The notes beneath the pieces were generated by a model. That model made no database searches, was not told where the DNA came from, and saw only the letters and a list, made by a program, of their open reading frames with translations. Positions 13,301 through 26,469 of a stretch of 64,000 nt of DNA are shown here, piece after piece. The translations under genes were made by a program, and so were the position numbers. This stretch comes from Clusia tigrina (lineage: Eukaryota; Arthropoda; Insecta; Diptera; Clusiidae), in assembly GCA_920105625.2 (NCBI GenBank), contig OV050030.1:70035611-70099610 (forward strand). The letters run 5' to 3'. Within the stretch, counting starts at the first letter, position 1; every line of letters begins with the position of its first letter.

Positions 13301-16300
13301 CAAATGGTTGTAACTTTTTAATGGAGCGTCGTAAAATATTGAAATTTTGTGACAATAAAGTACTCTTGTCATTTAAACTATCAGTCATACCAATGCTACA
13401 CTTGAGTCCAAAATGAAACACCGATAAATCTTCAAATGGCCCTAACTTTTATACGGTGGAATCTACATCGTGGAATCTACATCTATCAAAGTTTGCAACA
13501 TTCAAATGCTTGTAACATTTTATTGGAGCGTCAGAGAACCTTGAAATTTTGTGACAATAAAGTACTCGTGCCTCTGCTCAATCTTTGCTATCAGTCATAG
13601 CTATTCTACTTTTGAGTCCAATATGAAACACTGATAAAACTTCAAATGACCCTAACTTCTATACGGTGCGTTCTACACGTATCAAAGTTTGCAACACTCA
13701 AATACTTGTAACATTTTACTGGAGCATCATAAAACCTTGAAACTTTGTGACAATAAAGTACACTTGTCAATTTGAGCTATCGGTCATAGCTATGCTACTC
13801 TTGAGTCAAAAGTGAAACACTAATAAAACTTCAAAGGGCCCTAACTTATATTCGGTGCTTCCTGCAACTATCAAAGTTTGCAACACTCAAATGATTGTAA
13901 CTTTTTACTGGAGCGTCAGAGAACCTTGAAATTTTGTGACAATAAAGTACTCGTGCCTCTGCTCAATTTCCGCTATCGGTCAGAGCTCTATTACTCTTGA
14001 GTCCAATATGAAACACTGATAAAACTTCAAATGGCCCTAACTTCTATTCGGTGCGACCTACAACTTTTGTAGTTTGCAACATTCAAATGGTTGTAACATT
14101 TTACTAGAGCTTCATAAAGCCTTGAAATTTTATGACAATAAAGTACTCGTATTTCTTGTCAATTTAAGTTATAGGTCATAGCTATGCTACCCTTGAGTCC
14201 AAAATGAAATTCTGCTAAAACTTCAAATAGCTCTAACTTCTATACGGTATGTTCTACACCTATCAAAGTTTGCATCATTCAAATGCTTGCAACATTTTAT
14301 TGGAGCGTCAGAAAACCTTCAAGGTTTGTGAAAATAAAGTTCTCGTGCCTCTTGTCAATTTAAGTTATAGGTCATAGCTATGCTACACTTGAGTCCAAAA
14401 TGGAATACTGATAAAACTTCAAAAGTCCCTAACTTCTATTCGGTGCGTGCTACAACTATCAAAGTTTGCAACATTCAAATACTTGTAACATTTTACTGGA
14501 GCGTCATAAAACCTTGGAATTGTGTGACAATGAAGTACTCGTGCACCTATGAAAGTTTGCAACATTCAAATGCTTGTAACATTTTATTGGAGCGTCATAA
14601 AACCTTGAAATTTTGTGACAATAATGTACTCGTGCCTCTGCTCAATTTACGCTATCAATCATAGCTATGCTACTTTTGTGTCCAATATGAAACACTGATA
14701 AAACTTCAAATGTCACTAACTTTTATACGGTGCATTTTACACCTGTCACAGTTTCCAACATTCAAATGCTTGTAACTTTTACTGGAGCGTCAGATAGCCT
14801 CAAAATCTTGTGACAATGAAGTACTCATGCCTCTTGTCAATTTGAGCTACGGTCATATATTTGATATCCGTCATAAAATCTTGAAATTTTGTGACAATTA
14901 AGTACTCTGGTCAATTTCAACTATCGGTCATAGCTATGCTATACTTGAGTCCAAAATGAAATACTGATAAAACTTCAAAAGGCCCTAACTTCTATCCGGT
15001 GCGTGCTACAACTATCAAAGTTTGCAACACTCAAATGCTTGTACCTTTTTACTGGAGAGTCATAAAGCCTTGAAATTTTGTGACAATAAAGTACTCGTGC
15101 TTCTTGTCAAATTACGCTATCGATCATAGCTATGCTACCCTTGAGTATAAACTGAAACTCTGTTAAAACTTCAAATAGCCCTAACTTCTATACGATACAT
15201 TCTACACCTATCAAAATTTACAACATTTAAATGCTTGTAACATTTTACTGGAGTGTCATAAAACCTTGAAATTTTGTGACAATAAAGTACTATCTGTCTT
15301 ACACTTGAGTCAAAAATGAAATACTAAATAAAACTTCAAAGGGCCCATACTTCTAGTAGGTGCGTGCTACTACTATCAAAGATTGCAACATTCAAATGCT
15401 TGTTCCATTTTACTGGAGCGTCATAAAACCTTGAAATTTTGTGACAATACAGTACTCTTCTCAATTTAATTTATCAGTCATACCAATGCTACCCTTGAGT
15501 CCAAAATGAAACACTGATAAAACTTCAAAAGGCCCTAACGTCTATTCGGTGCGTGCTACAAATATCAAAGTTTGCAACATTCAAATGCTTGTAACTTTTA
15601 CTGGAGCGTCATAAAATCTTGAAATTTTGTGACAATAAAGTACTCTGGTCAGTTTAAGCTATCGGTCATAGCTATGCTACCCTTGAGTCAAAAGTGAAAC
15701 ACTGATAAAACTTCAAAAGGCCCTAACTTATATTCGGTGCTTCCTGCAACTATTAAACTTTGCAACACTCAAATGCTTGTAACTTTTTACTGGAGCGTTA
15801 TAGAACCGTGAAATTTTGTGACAATGAAGTTCTTGTGCCTCTTGTCAATTTACGATATCGGTCATACCTATGCAAGTTTTGAGTCCAATATGAAACATTG
15901 ATAAAGCTTCAAATGGCTCTAACTTCTATATGGTGCGTCCTACAACCATTGAAGTTTGCCACATTCAAATGCTTGTAACTTTTTAATGGAGCGTCGTAAA
16001 ACATTGAAATTTTGTGACAATAAAGTACTCTTGTCAATTTAAACTATCAGTCATACCAATGCTACTCTTGAGTCCAAAATGAAACTCTGATAAAACTTCA
16101 AATGACCCTAACTTCTATACGGTGCGTTCTACACGTATCAAAGTTTGCAACATTCAAATGCTTGTACCTTTTTACTGGAGCGTCATAAAACCTTGAACGT
16201 TTGTGACAATGAAGAACTTGTGCACCTATGAAAGTTTGCAACATTCAAATGCTTGTAACTTATTCCTGGAGTCTTGAAATTTTGTGACAATAAGGTAATC

Positions 16301-19300
16301 GTGCCTCTGCTCAATTTACACAATCGGTCATAGCTATGCGACTCTTGAGTCCAATATGAACCATTGATGAAATATCAAATGGACCTAACTTCTATGCGGT
16401 GCGTTCTACACCTTTCAAAGATTGCAACATTCAAATGCTTGTAACGTTTTACTGGAGCGCCATAAAGTCTTGAAATTTTTTGACAATAAATTAGTCGTGC
16501 TTCTTGTCAATTTAAGCTATCGGTCATAGCTATGCTACCCTTGAGTCCAAAATGAAACTCTGCTAAAACTTCAAATAGCCCTAACTTTTATACGATACAG
16601 TCTACATCTATTAAACTTTGCAACATTCAAATGCTTGTAACTTTTTACTGGAGCGTCTGAGAACCTTGAAATTTTGTGACAATAATCAATTCTTGTCAAC
16701 TTAAACTATCAGTCATACCATTGCTACCCTTGAGTCCAAAATGAAACACTGATAAGGCTTCAAATGGCCCTAATTTCAATACGGTGCATCCTAAACCTAT
16801 CAAATTTTGCAACATTCAAATGGTGTAACTTTTTACTGGAGCGTCAAAAAACCTTGAAATTTTCTGACAATAAAGTACTTTTGTCAATTTCAGCTATCGG
16901 TCATACCTCTGCTAACCTTGAGCCTAAAATGAAACACTGATAAAACTTCAAATGGCTCTAAATTCTATGCGGTGTGTCCCACACACACCAATCAAAGTTT
17001 GCAACACTCTAATGATTGTAATTTTTACTGGAGCGTCATAAAACCTTCATATTTTGTGACAATAAAGTACCCGTGCCTCTTGCCAATTTAAGCTATCGGT
17101 CATGGCTATGCTACCCTTGAGTCCAAAATGAAACACAGATAAAGCTTGAAATGGCCCAAACTTTAATTCGGTGCGTCCTAAATCTATCTAAGTTTGCAAT
17201 ACTGAAATGCTTGGACATTTTACTAGAGCATCATAAAACCTTGAAATTTTGTGATCAATTTAAGCAATCGGTCATAGCTTTGCTACCCTTGAGTCCAAAA
17301 TAAAACACCAATAAAGCTTCAAATCGTCCTAACTTCTATACGGTGCGTCCTACACCTATTAAAGTTTCCAAAATTCAAATGCTTGTAAGTTTTTATTGGA
17401 ACGTCATAAAACCTTGAAATTTTGTGACAATAAGTACTCTTGTCAATTTCATCTATTGGTCATAGTTGCTCAATGCTACCCTTAATTTGAAAATGAAATA
17501 CTGATAAAACTTCAAATGGCCCAGACTTCTATTCGGTGCGTGCTACAACTATCAAAGTTTGCTACATTCAAATGCTTGTAACTTTTTACTGTAGCGTCAC
17601 AAAACCTTGAAATTTTGTGACATTAAAGTACTTTTGTCAATTTAAGCTATCTCTCATAGCTTTGCTACCCTTGAGTCAAAAGTGAAACACTGATAAAATT
17701 TCAAAAGGTCCTAACTTCTATACGTTGGGACCTACAACTATTGAAATTTACAACACTCAAAGGTTTGTAATATTTTACTGGAGCGTCATGAAACCTTTAA
17801 ATTTTGTGACAATGAAGTACTCGAGCCTCTTTTAAATTTGAGCTATCGGTCATAGCCATGCTACTATTGATTCCAATATGAAACATTGATAAAACTTCAA
17901 ATAGCTCTAACTTCTATACGGTATGTTCACACCTATCAAAGTTTGCAACATTCAAATAATTGCAACATTTTATTGAAGAGTCAGAAAACATTCAAAATTT
18001 GTGAAAATAAAGTTTTCGTGCTTATACAGTACTCTTCTCAATTTAATTTATCAGTCATACCAATGCTACCCTTGAGTCCAAAATGAAACACTGATAAAAC
18101 TTCAAAAGGCCCTAACGTCTATTCGGTGCGTGCTACAAATATCAAAGTTTGCAACATTCAAATGCTTGTAACTTTTACTGGAGCGTCATAAAATCTTGAA
18201 ATTTTGTGATAATAAAGTACTCTGGTCAATTTAAGCTATAAGTCATAGCTATGCTACCCTTGTGTCCAAAATGAAATTCTGCTAAAACTTCAAATGGCCC
18301 TAACTTCTATCAAACTTTGCAACTTCAAATGCTTGTAACTTTTTACTGGAACGTAGCAAAACCTTGAAATTTTCTGACAATAAAATACTCTGGTCAATTT
18401 GAGCTATCGGTCATAGCTATGCTACCCTTGAGTCCAAAATGAAATGCTGGTAAGTATTCAAATGGCCCTAACTTCTATACGGTGCGTTCTACACCTATCA
18501 AAGCTTACAACATTCAAATGATTGTACCTTTTTACTGGAGCGTCATAAAACCTTGAAAATTTGTGACAATGAAGTACTCGTGCACCTATGAAAATTTGCA
18601 ACATTCAAATGGTTGTAACTTTTTACTGGAGCGTCATAAAACCTTGAAATTTTCTGACAATAAAGTACTTTTGTCAATTTCAGCTATCGGTCATACCTAT
18701 GCTAACCTTGATTCCAAAATGAAACACTGATAAAACTTCAAATGGCTCTAAATTCTATGCGGTGTGCACTACACACACTTATCAAAGTTTGCAACATTCA
18801 AATGATTTTAATATTAGCTGGAGCGTCATAAAAGCTTGATATTTTGTGACAATAAAGTATGCGTGAATCTTGCCTATTTAAGCAATCGGTAATAGCTATG
18901 CTACCCTTAATTCCACAATGAAACACCGATAAGGCTTTAAATGGCCCTAACTTCTATACGGTGCGACCTACACCTATGAAAATGTGCAACATTCAAATGC
19001 TTGTAACTTTGCATAAGAACGTCATAAAACCTTGAAATTTTGTGACAATAAAGTACTCATGTTAATTTGAATTATGAGTCATAGCTATGCTACCCTTGAG
19101 TCCAAAATGAAACACTGATAAAACTTCAAATGGCTCTAACTTACGGTACGGTGCCTCCTAGACCTATCAAAGTTTGCAACATTCAAATGCTTCTAACTTT
19201 CTACTGGAGCGTCAATTGAAATTTTGTGACAATAAAATACGTATGTCAATTTGAGCTCTCGGTCATAGCTGTGCTACCCTTGAGTCCAAAATATAACACC

Positions 19301-19950
19301 GACAAAGCTTCAAAAGGCCCTAGCTTATATACGGAGCGTCCTACACCTATGAAAGTTTCCAACATTCAAATGCTTGTAACTTTTTACTGGAGCGTCATAA
19401 AACCTTGAAATTTTCTGACAATAAAGTACTTTTGTCAATTTCAGCTATCGGTCATACCTATGCTAACCTTGATTCCAAAATGAAACACTGATAAAACTTC
19501 AAATGGCTCTAAATTCTATGCGGTGTGTATTACACACACCTATCAAAGTTTGCAACATTCAAATGATTTTAATATTTGCTGGAGCGTCATAAAACCTTGA
19601 TAGTTTGGGACAATATAGTACGCGTGCCTCTTGTCTATTTAAGCAATCGGTAATAGCTATGCTACCCTTGAGTCCACAATGAAACACCGATAAAGCTTTA
19701 AATGCCCTAACTTCTATACGGTGCGTCCTACACCTATGAAAGTCTGCAACATTCAAATGCTTGTAACTTTGTATAGGAAGGTCATAAAACCTTGAAATTT
19801 TGTGACAATAAAGTACTCTTGTCAATTTTAGTTATGAGCTATGCTACCATTGACTCCAAAATGAAACCCCGATAGAACTTCAAATGGCTCTAATTTCTAT
19901 ACGGTGCGTCCTTCACCTATCAAAGTTTACAATATACAAATGCTGTAAAT
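10301..19950. repeat. Satellite array, block B
   Basis: Same satellite family as block A, about 50 monomers, all in one orientation. Variant monomers recur as blocks: the sequence starting CTATCAATCATACCTATGC occurs at about 5450, 10555 and 13010, so 10.5-13.0 kb contains a repeat of about 2.46 kb. From about 16.9 kb onward monomers carry a distinct short ACACACACC/ACACACACTT insertion near the CGGTGTG position, a sub-family that continues to 22.7 kb. No genes are seen. Confidence 0.92.
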
Positions 19951-20154
19951 TTCTTCAAATTTAATTTAATTTTTTTTTTTATTAACGAATATTATACACA
20001 TATACAGAAACGTTTTATAACTGCACCTAGTAAATACAGGTAATACTAACTACCAATTTTGTTCGGAAAAAATAAACAAATTAAAAGAAAAGCGTTAAGT
20101 ATATTATGTACATGCTAACATATAACATTTAAATAAAATATCGGCTACTCGAGT
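19951..20154 (-). mobile_element. Jockey-type 3' tail fragment, copy 1
   Basis: About 200 bp beginning TTCTTCAAATTTAATTTAAT plus a T-rich run, then TTATTAACGAA. It is nearly identical to the first 190 bp of the longer copy at 20549-20750 and ends abruptly at CTCGAGTT, where satellite resumes. The left flank (AATATACAAATGCTGTAAAT) is identical to that of the longer copy. It is therefore a truncated duplicate, not a separate integration. Confidence 0.8.
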
Positions 20155-20547
20155 TAGCATTCAAATGCTTGTAACTTTTTATTGGAAAGTCATAAAACCT
20201 TGAAATTTTGTGACAGTAAAGTACTCTTGTCAATTTAAGCTATCGGTCATAGCTATGCTACCCTTGAGTCTAAAATGAAACACTGATAAAACTTCAAATG
20301 GCTCTAACTTACGGTGCGGTGCGTTCTAGACTTATCAAAGATTGCAACATTCCAACGCTTCTAACATTTTACTGGAGCGTCAATTGAAATTTTGTGACAA
20401 TAAAGTACGTAAGTCAATTTCAGCTATCAGTCATAGCTATACTACCCCTGATTTCAAAATGAAACACTGATAGAACTTCAAATGGCTCTAATTTCTATAC
20501 GGTGCGTCCTTCACCTATCAAAGTTTACAATATACAAATGCTGTAAA
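20155..20547. repeat. Satellite, two monomers between jockey fragments
   Basis: About two monomers of the same satellite with typical marks, ending in the variant TTTACAATATACAAATGCTG that precedes all three retroelement junctions in this part of the array. Confidence 0.88.
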
Positions 20548-20558
20548 TTTCTTCAAAT
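20548..20558. other. Target-site duplication of the jockey-type insertion
   Basis: TTTCTTCAAAT here matches TTTCTTTAAAT at 21415-21425 on the other side of the element (one difference). The uninterrupted form lies at 30157-30167 in a paralogous monomer, which supports an 11 bp or so target duplication. Confidence 0.65.
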
Positions 20559-21414
20559 TTAATTTAATGTTTTTTTTATTAACGAATTTTATACACATAT
20601 ACAGAAACGTTTTATAATTGCACCTAGTAAATACAGGTAATACTAACTACCAATTTTGTTCGGAAAAAATAAACAAATTAAAAGAAAAGCGTTAAGTATA
20701 TTATCTACATGCTAACATATAACATTTAAATAAAATATCGGCTACTCGAGTTCCATTAGGTCTGACACTGTTTTCCGTTTTAGCCGCCTACGCTGCGAAG
20801 TCAACAGAAGTAAACTGGATGCTGCAACGTTGACATGCGATTTCAGTCGCTGTTTGTGAGAAATGGCAAATTTTTTTGTTACATCAGTGACAGTTGGATT
20901 GCCAAGATCACGATGGAGATCGCTAATTCTAACATAGTATGGTGCATTAACAATACATCGCAGGACTTTATTTTGAAAACGTTGGATAGTGGCAATGTAT
21001 ATTCCACTAGCACATCCCCAAAACTGGATGCCATAGGTCCAGGTCGGCTTCAGTATTTGTTTATGCACCATTAGTTTGTTGTGAATTGACAGGGTAGAGT
21101 GTCTGCCATAAGATGGTACAATTTGGTGAATTTCAGGTCAAGCTCATCTCGTTTTTTCTTTACGTGAGGTTTCCAGCGCAATTTGGCGTCGAGTGTAAAA
21201 CCCAGGTATTTGGCTTCGTTGACAAGTGGGATTATTAACCCATCCATGAAAATCGGTTTGTAAGGTGTATTTTTCAGTGAAAAAACTGTATGCGCTGATT
21301 TGGTTTTGCCTAACTTAATGCGCCATTTCTTAGCCCATGAAGCAATACAATTAACAGCCTCTTGTAGCTTAGCCGTCGCGTCTTCGATAGTGTTACCTGT
21401 AGCCAGAACACCAG
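20559..21414 (-). mobile_element. 5'-truncated jockey-clade non-LTR element, copy 2
   Basis: About 856 bp on the minus strand. The 3' end is an A-rich tail at the left. The body encodes only the end of a reverse transcriptase, so the copy is 5'-truncated in the usual way. It is flanked by TTTCTTYAAAT direct repeats. The RT end resembles the jockey/Juan/Doc type, without an RNase H domain. Confidence 0.82.
20742..21414 (-). pseudogene. Jockey-type reverse transcriptase C-terminal remnant
   Basis: Translating leftward gives a frame with WRIKLGKTKSAHTVFSL and AKYLGFTLDAKLRWKPHV (RT thumb region), then a frameshift near 21110. After the shift comes KPTWTYGIQFWGCAS and a stretch containing FQNKVLRCIVNAPYYV, the typical C-terminal block of jockey elements. 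It ends at a stop at 20742. Fingers, palm and the catalytic YXDD are missing upstream because of truncation. Not functional. Confidence 0.82.
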
Positions 21415-21425
21415 TTTCTTTAAAT

Positions 21426-22738
21426 GATTGAAATTTTTACTGGAGCGTCATAAATCCTTGATATTTTGTGACAATAAAGTACTCGTGTCTCTTGTCAATT
21501 TAAGCTATCGGTCATAGCTATGCTACCCTTGAGTCCAAAATATAACAACGACAAAGCTTCAAATGGCCCTAGGTTCTATGCGGAGCGTCCTACACCTATG
21601 AAAGTTTCCAACATTCAAATGCTTGTAACTTTTCATTGGAACGTCAAAAAACCTTGAAATTTTGTGACAATAAAGTACTCTTCTCAATTTGAGATATTGG
21701 TCATAGCTATGCTACCCTTGATTCAAAAATGAAACACTGACACTTATCAAAGTTTGCAACATTCAAATGAATGTAATTTTCCTGGAGCGTCGTAAAGAAT
21801 TGATATTTTGGGACAATAATGTACTCGTACCTCTTGTCAATTTAAGTTATCGATCATAGCTATGCTACCATTGAGTCCAAAATTAAACACCGATAAAGCT
21901 TCAAATGGCCCTAACTTCTATACGGTGCGTCCTTCTCCAATCAAAGTTTCCAACATTGAAATACTTGTAACTTTTTATTGAAGCGTCATAAAACCTTGAA
22001 ATTTTGTGACAATAAAGTACTCTTGTCAATTTGAGCTATTGGTCTTAGCTATGCTACCCTTGATTCCAAAATTAAACACTGATAAAACTTCAAATGGCTC
22101 TAAATTCTATGCGGTGTGTACTACACACACTTATCAAAGTTTGCAACATTCAAATGATTTTAATATTAGCTGGAGCGTCATAAAAGCTTGATATTTTGTG
22201 ACAATAAAGTATGCGTGAATCTTTTCTATTTAAGCAATCGGTAATAGCTATGCTACCCTTAATTCCACAATGAAACACCGATAAAGCTTTAAATGGCCCT
22301 AACTTCTATACGGTGCGACCTACACCTATGAAAGTGTGCAACATTCAAATGCTTGTAACTTTGCATAAGAACGTCATAAAACCTTGAAATTTTGTGACAA
22401 TAAAGTACTCTTGTTAATTTGAATTATGAGTCATAGCTATGCTACCCTTGAGTCCAAAATGAAACACTGATAAAACTTCAAATGGCGCTAACTTACGGTA
22501 CGGTGCCTCCTAGACCTATCAAAGTTTGCAACATTCAAATGCTTCTAACTTTCTACTGGAGCGTCAATTGAAATTTTGTGACAATAAAGTACGTTCGAGT
22601 ATGTCAACTTCAGCTATCGGTCATAGCTATACTACCCCTGATTTCAAAATAAAACACTGATAGAACTTCAAATGGCTCTAACTTACGGTACGGTGCGTTC
22701 TTCACCTATCAAAGTTTACAATATACAAATGCTGTAAA
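21426..22738. repeat. Satellite, about seven monomers
   Basis: Contains the ACACACAC-bearing monomer type. The interval around 22.05-22.60 kb repeats 18.70-19.25 kb with a constant offset of about 3,352 bp. It ends at TACAAATGCTGTAAATT, the same junction variant seen at 19936 and 20535, here abutting the tail of the I-type element. Confidence 0.9.
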
Positions 22739-22854
22739 TTAAAAAAAATTTATTTATTTATTTTTTTTTATTTAAGTTACTTCAGCGATGAAGAATTATT
22801 TGGCCAAACTTGTACAGTTATAACGCCACCACCATAAAATTTGAAACTTAAGTT

Positions 22855-23880
22855 TTATATATAGATATCAATATCCTTTAAAAAGTCGGTGATTATTTTG
22901 AAGGCGTGGTCTTCTTTAGCTTGGATTAGGGTTTTTAGAGAGTTGAATTGTATAAGTGCTGGGAAAGAATTTCTTGGCAAATTATATTTAGTACAATGAA
23001 AGATGATGTGTTCTGGGTCTTCAGGGCATTGGCAAACTTCACAGTTTCCATCTTCAATTACTCTTAGTTTCTTCAGCGTCTTGTTACAGAAAGCGTGTCC
23101 TGATAGGATGCGGTTAATTTGCTTGACTTCTTTGTGATTCAAGTTCTTATTTTTTTTAAACCAAGGAATTTTCAGAATATCGGGAAACAGATCTCCATAC
23201 TTCATGCCTTTTTCAGAAATTAGATTGACATATTCCCTTTTCCATTGTTGTTGGATTTCATGCTGTAACTTGTTTATTGCATCTTGAAGTGGCCATGGGA
23301 AGTCAACTTCCTCACCTTCAGGACCTGCATTTTTGGCTTCTTTATCGACTGGCTCGTTGAGATTTATTCTGCTGTGGCCTGGGATATAATGAATATATAG
23401 TGACTCCATAGTGCTATTTTTAATTTTTGATATTATTTGTGAAGCAATGAAATTATTGGAATTGTGGTTTAGGAGATTTAGTGCTCCACTTTTGCTATCT
23501 GTAAGTATGGCGATTTTTGTTTGGTTATTTTCAATTGCAAAGTCTACGGCTTTGTCAATGGCCAAGAGTTCCGCTGACATTGATGATAGTTTCTTTTTAA
23601 TATAGAAACTTTTCGTTGAGTTGGAGTTTACATGCAGAAAAGCAGCCCCTGAGAGATCATCTTTGACGGAGCCATCAGTAAAATATATTTCAAAATTATT
23701 TGAGTAGAGAAAGTTCAATTTTTCTTTGAATAAGGCATTGATGACGGTCTCGTTCCCTTCATTTTTGTTTTTTTGAGTCCCTTTGAAGAAGTCAAGATCA
23801 CAATTTAATTTAATGAAGTAGATTCTGGATGATACCAATGTCTGTGAAAATTGTTTTAAATTCTTTGAATATGCAACCAT
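22855..23880 (-). pseudogene. I-element ORF2, RNase H and C-terminal zinc region
   Basis: Open 341-codon stretch at the end of ORF2. RNase H residues are visible at D69 (IYFTDGS), E104 (SAELLA), D128 (ILTDSK) and D179 after the PGHS motif (NEPVDKEA). The C-terminal motif CEVCQCPEDPEHIIFHC near residue 285 is typical of I-group elements. The domain itself looks intact, but it is cut off from the RT by frameshifts: upstream residues continue in another frame (23810-24049), so no full ORF2 protein can be made. Confidence 0.88.
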
Positions 23881-24068
23881 AGCTTGATTTTAATCGGTCA
23901 TTGAGAAATAAAGTATTGGTGATTGGAAGATTTAGTGCAAAGCATTTCGCTAACTCCTTCGCAGTGTTCAGTTTTAATCTGAATTTTATCGGTAGTACGG
24001 CTGCCATATGATATAAGATGTGAATGGGGGTTGAACAGATGAGTCCCATACACCTTCTGAGGTTCGCG

Positions 24069-25220
24069 TTACAACAAGGTTCGCGTTACAACGAGTTTTT
24101 TCCATGCTGTTTTATTAATGTTTGCAAAAGTAGATGTCGCATATTCTAGTTTAGCACGAGCAAAAGTTTTGAAAAGATATAAGGCTTTAATTGGTTGGAT
24201 GCCAAATTTACAACCGCTGAGTATGTTAAGAAAGTTGTATTTTTGGTTTATGGCTGAAACTATTTGATTTACGTGTTCCGTTGCTGCATTATTTGATGTA
24301 ATGTATCTTCCTAAGTATTTGATTTTCTGTACTTGTTTGATGGTAATATTATTTAGTTGAATGGCTATGTTTTTACTCCTATTGTTGAAGTGGATGATGT
24401 TGGATTTTTGAAAGTTGAAAGAAAGGTCAAGATTTTTACATAGTTGGGCGAAGGTTTGGATTTTCTCCTTTATATTGTGTATAGCATTATCCACATTTTT
24501 GAGGTGTACAGTGAAGAAGACATCATCTGCAAATTAGAATATATTGCAGTTGTCATCAGTAATTTGATGGAGAGAGGCTGTATAAAGGTTGAAGAGAATG
24601 GGACTGAGCCCACTGCCTTGGCATACACCTTGATTTGTGTTTAATGCGGCAGTTCCCAGGGTTAGCGTTCTATTTAAAAGAAAATCGCAGATCCAGTTGA
24701 TTATTTTGTTATCAAAGTTCATATTATTGAGGATGTTATGAAGTTTATAAATATTAACGCAATCGAAAGCTTTGCTAATATCTAAGCATATACCCAGTAC
24801 TTGCATTTTTCGAGATTTTAAATGCATCACATTGTTTATGAGATCATTAATGCACATAGAAGTAGAGTGAAATTTTCTAAATGCGTAAGATCTAGCTGGG
24901 AGTAGGTTATTTTCATCTATATGACTGTCAATTTTTAGTTTCATTAGCCCTTCGGTAATTTTTAGAAAAGTTGGTAGGAGACTTATTGGTCTATAATTTT
25001 TAATATCTGCAGGGTTCGAGTTCTTCTTGAGTATAGGGATGATTTTAATTATTCTCCATTCTTCTGGTATGTCGCCTTTTTCCCATATTTTTAGAATTAC
25101 ATTGAAGATATTAAGCTTTTGATCCATTGTTAGATGCTGAAGGATGTTGTAGGAGATTCCGTCCCATCCAGGGGCTGAATGTGGATTTCGTAATTTAAAA
25201 ATGTTTCGAACTGTTGGAAT
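24069..25220 (-). pseudogene. I-element ORF2, reverse transcriptase
   Basis: Palm and fingers lie at 24534-25127, with NYRPISLLPTFLKI, the first catalytic Asp in GICLDISKAFDCVN and CQGSGLSPILFNLY. The codon just before the FADD motif (24522-24533) is TAA (24534-24536), where related elements have a sense codon, probably Gln. After it the thumb continues to 24069 (IKYLGRYI, RAKLEYATS). A 17 bp tandem duplication of GTTCGCGTTACAAC-AAG at about 24063-24096 then destroys the frame. Upstream of 25127 the frame also shifts. Dead copy. Confidence 0.88.
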
Positions 25221-25364
25221 GTGGCTAGCGGAGTTGTTGAAAGAATGTTCAAGGTTGAAAGCTGGTTTATTAGGGGTGTGGTGCTTGGTGATTGAATAGA
25301 GATTTGTTGGAGGAATTCATAGTTCTGCTCCTTTGTGAAGGAATTGCCGACTTTCTTCTCTTGT

Positions 25365-26413
25365 TCATAATTTTTTCACTCTGTTGATCATACCCCACCA
25401 ATCCTGTATTGAAGGAGGGTTGGACAGGTCTTCTATTAACGTTTGGAAATTTGTCCTTTTAATTTTCACTAAATGCCTGGTTAGAGCTTCCTGTGCTTCA
25501 TTAAGTTGGATGCAGTCTTCGAATTTTTTGGTGGTATAATATTTAAGTCGGGTAGCATTGCGAATCCTGATAAGTCTTTCTGTTTCGGAATTCCACCACC
25601 TTTTTGGTATATATTTGTTATCTTTTAGTTTTATAGTGTTTTTCTTAATTGTGTTTCTAATTAAATTTGAAATATCAGAAATGTTATCTGAAAATTCAAT
25701 GTTGGGTAGATCCTGTAGGAGTTTAGAAAAGATTAGTTTTGAGTGCTGTGGTGCATCCTTTTGGACTTTTTTAATGCTTATAATTATCGGAAGATGATTG
25801 CTGTTGGTGATGCTACTTTTTTGGCAAGCCCATTTGAAGTTAGTTGGTTGTTTGTTAACAAATGTAAGATCAAGTACTGAGCTAATATCCCGAGTTTTAT
25901 ATGTTGGAGAACCTTCGTTAATGCAGAAAAAGTCGTTATTGATAGCGGTATTTTCAAGAGCAAGTCCTTTCGCATCTCCAGATGGGCTTCCCCAAGTTGT
26001 CGACTTAGCGTTGAAGTCTCCTCCTATTATTGTAGTTTTGTTTAAAGAGTGCAAATTCGAAAAAAATTTTTCTGTTTTTATATTGAAAAATTCTGTGGAT
26101 TTGTTTGGTGGGAAATAAGAGCTGATAATATTGAAATTTTGTTTTAAGTTCAGTGTAGCTACGCCGATGCATTCTGTTTCTGTTGGGATTTTTAAAATTG
26201 AAAATTTAATTTTTCTGTTGATGTAGTAGCCATCATTTCGGGCTTTATGCGCGAAGTTGTACTTGGCCAGACTGGCCTTGCATTATTTTTGAGCCATGTT
26301 TCACTTATGATTGCGATGTCTATTTTATTTGTTTGTAAAAAAATGTCAAGTTTTTCTTTATTTCCAGGTGTCTTGATACTTTGAATATTAAGCTGACAGA
26401 TTTTAAACTCCAT
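25365..26413 (-). pseudogene. I-element ORF2, AP-type endonuclease
   Basis: ORF2 start at 26413 (MEFKICQLNIQSIKTPGNKE) with the endonuclease Asn (NIQS) and Glu (SETWL). A frameshift near 26275 moves the frame; it continues with SSYFPPN, IIGGDFNAKSTTWGS, the SVLDLTFV block and NSNHLPI. The last has Asn where the usual motif is SDH, so a catalytic Asp may be missing. The reading frame stops at 25365 and linker sequence to the RT continues in a different frame. Confidence 0.85.
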
Positions 26414-26469
26414 ATTTCATCTGTATCTTATTTAAATATTGATCCTTACTATTCATGTTTAAGAGTTCC

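Noticed and set aside
14380..14664. Short open frames in the satellite (also near 17886, 19226, 22006 and 29864)
   Set aside because: They are chance frames in degenerate monomers; frames do not persist between monomers and no domain is seen.
20835..21074. Plus-strand frame opposite the jockey RT
   Set aside because: Antisense shadow; the minus strand carries clear RT motifs.
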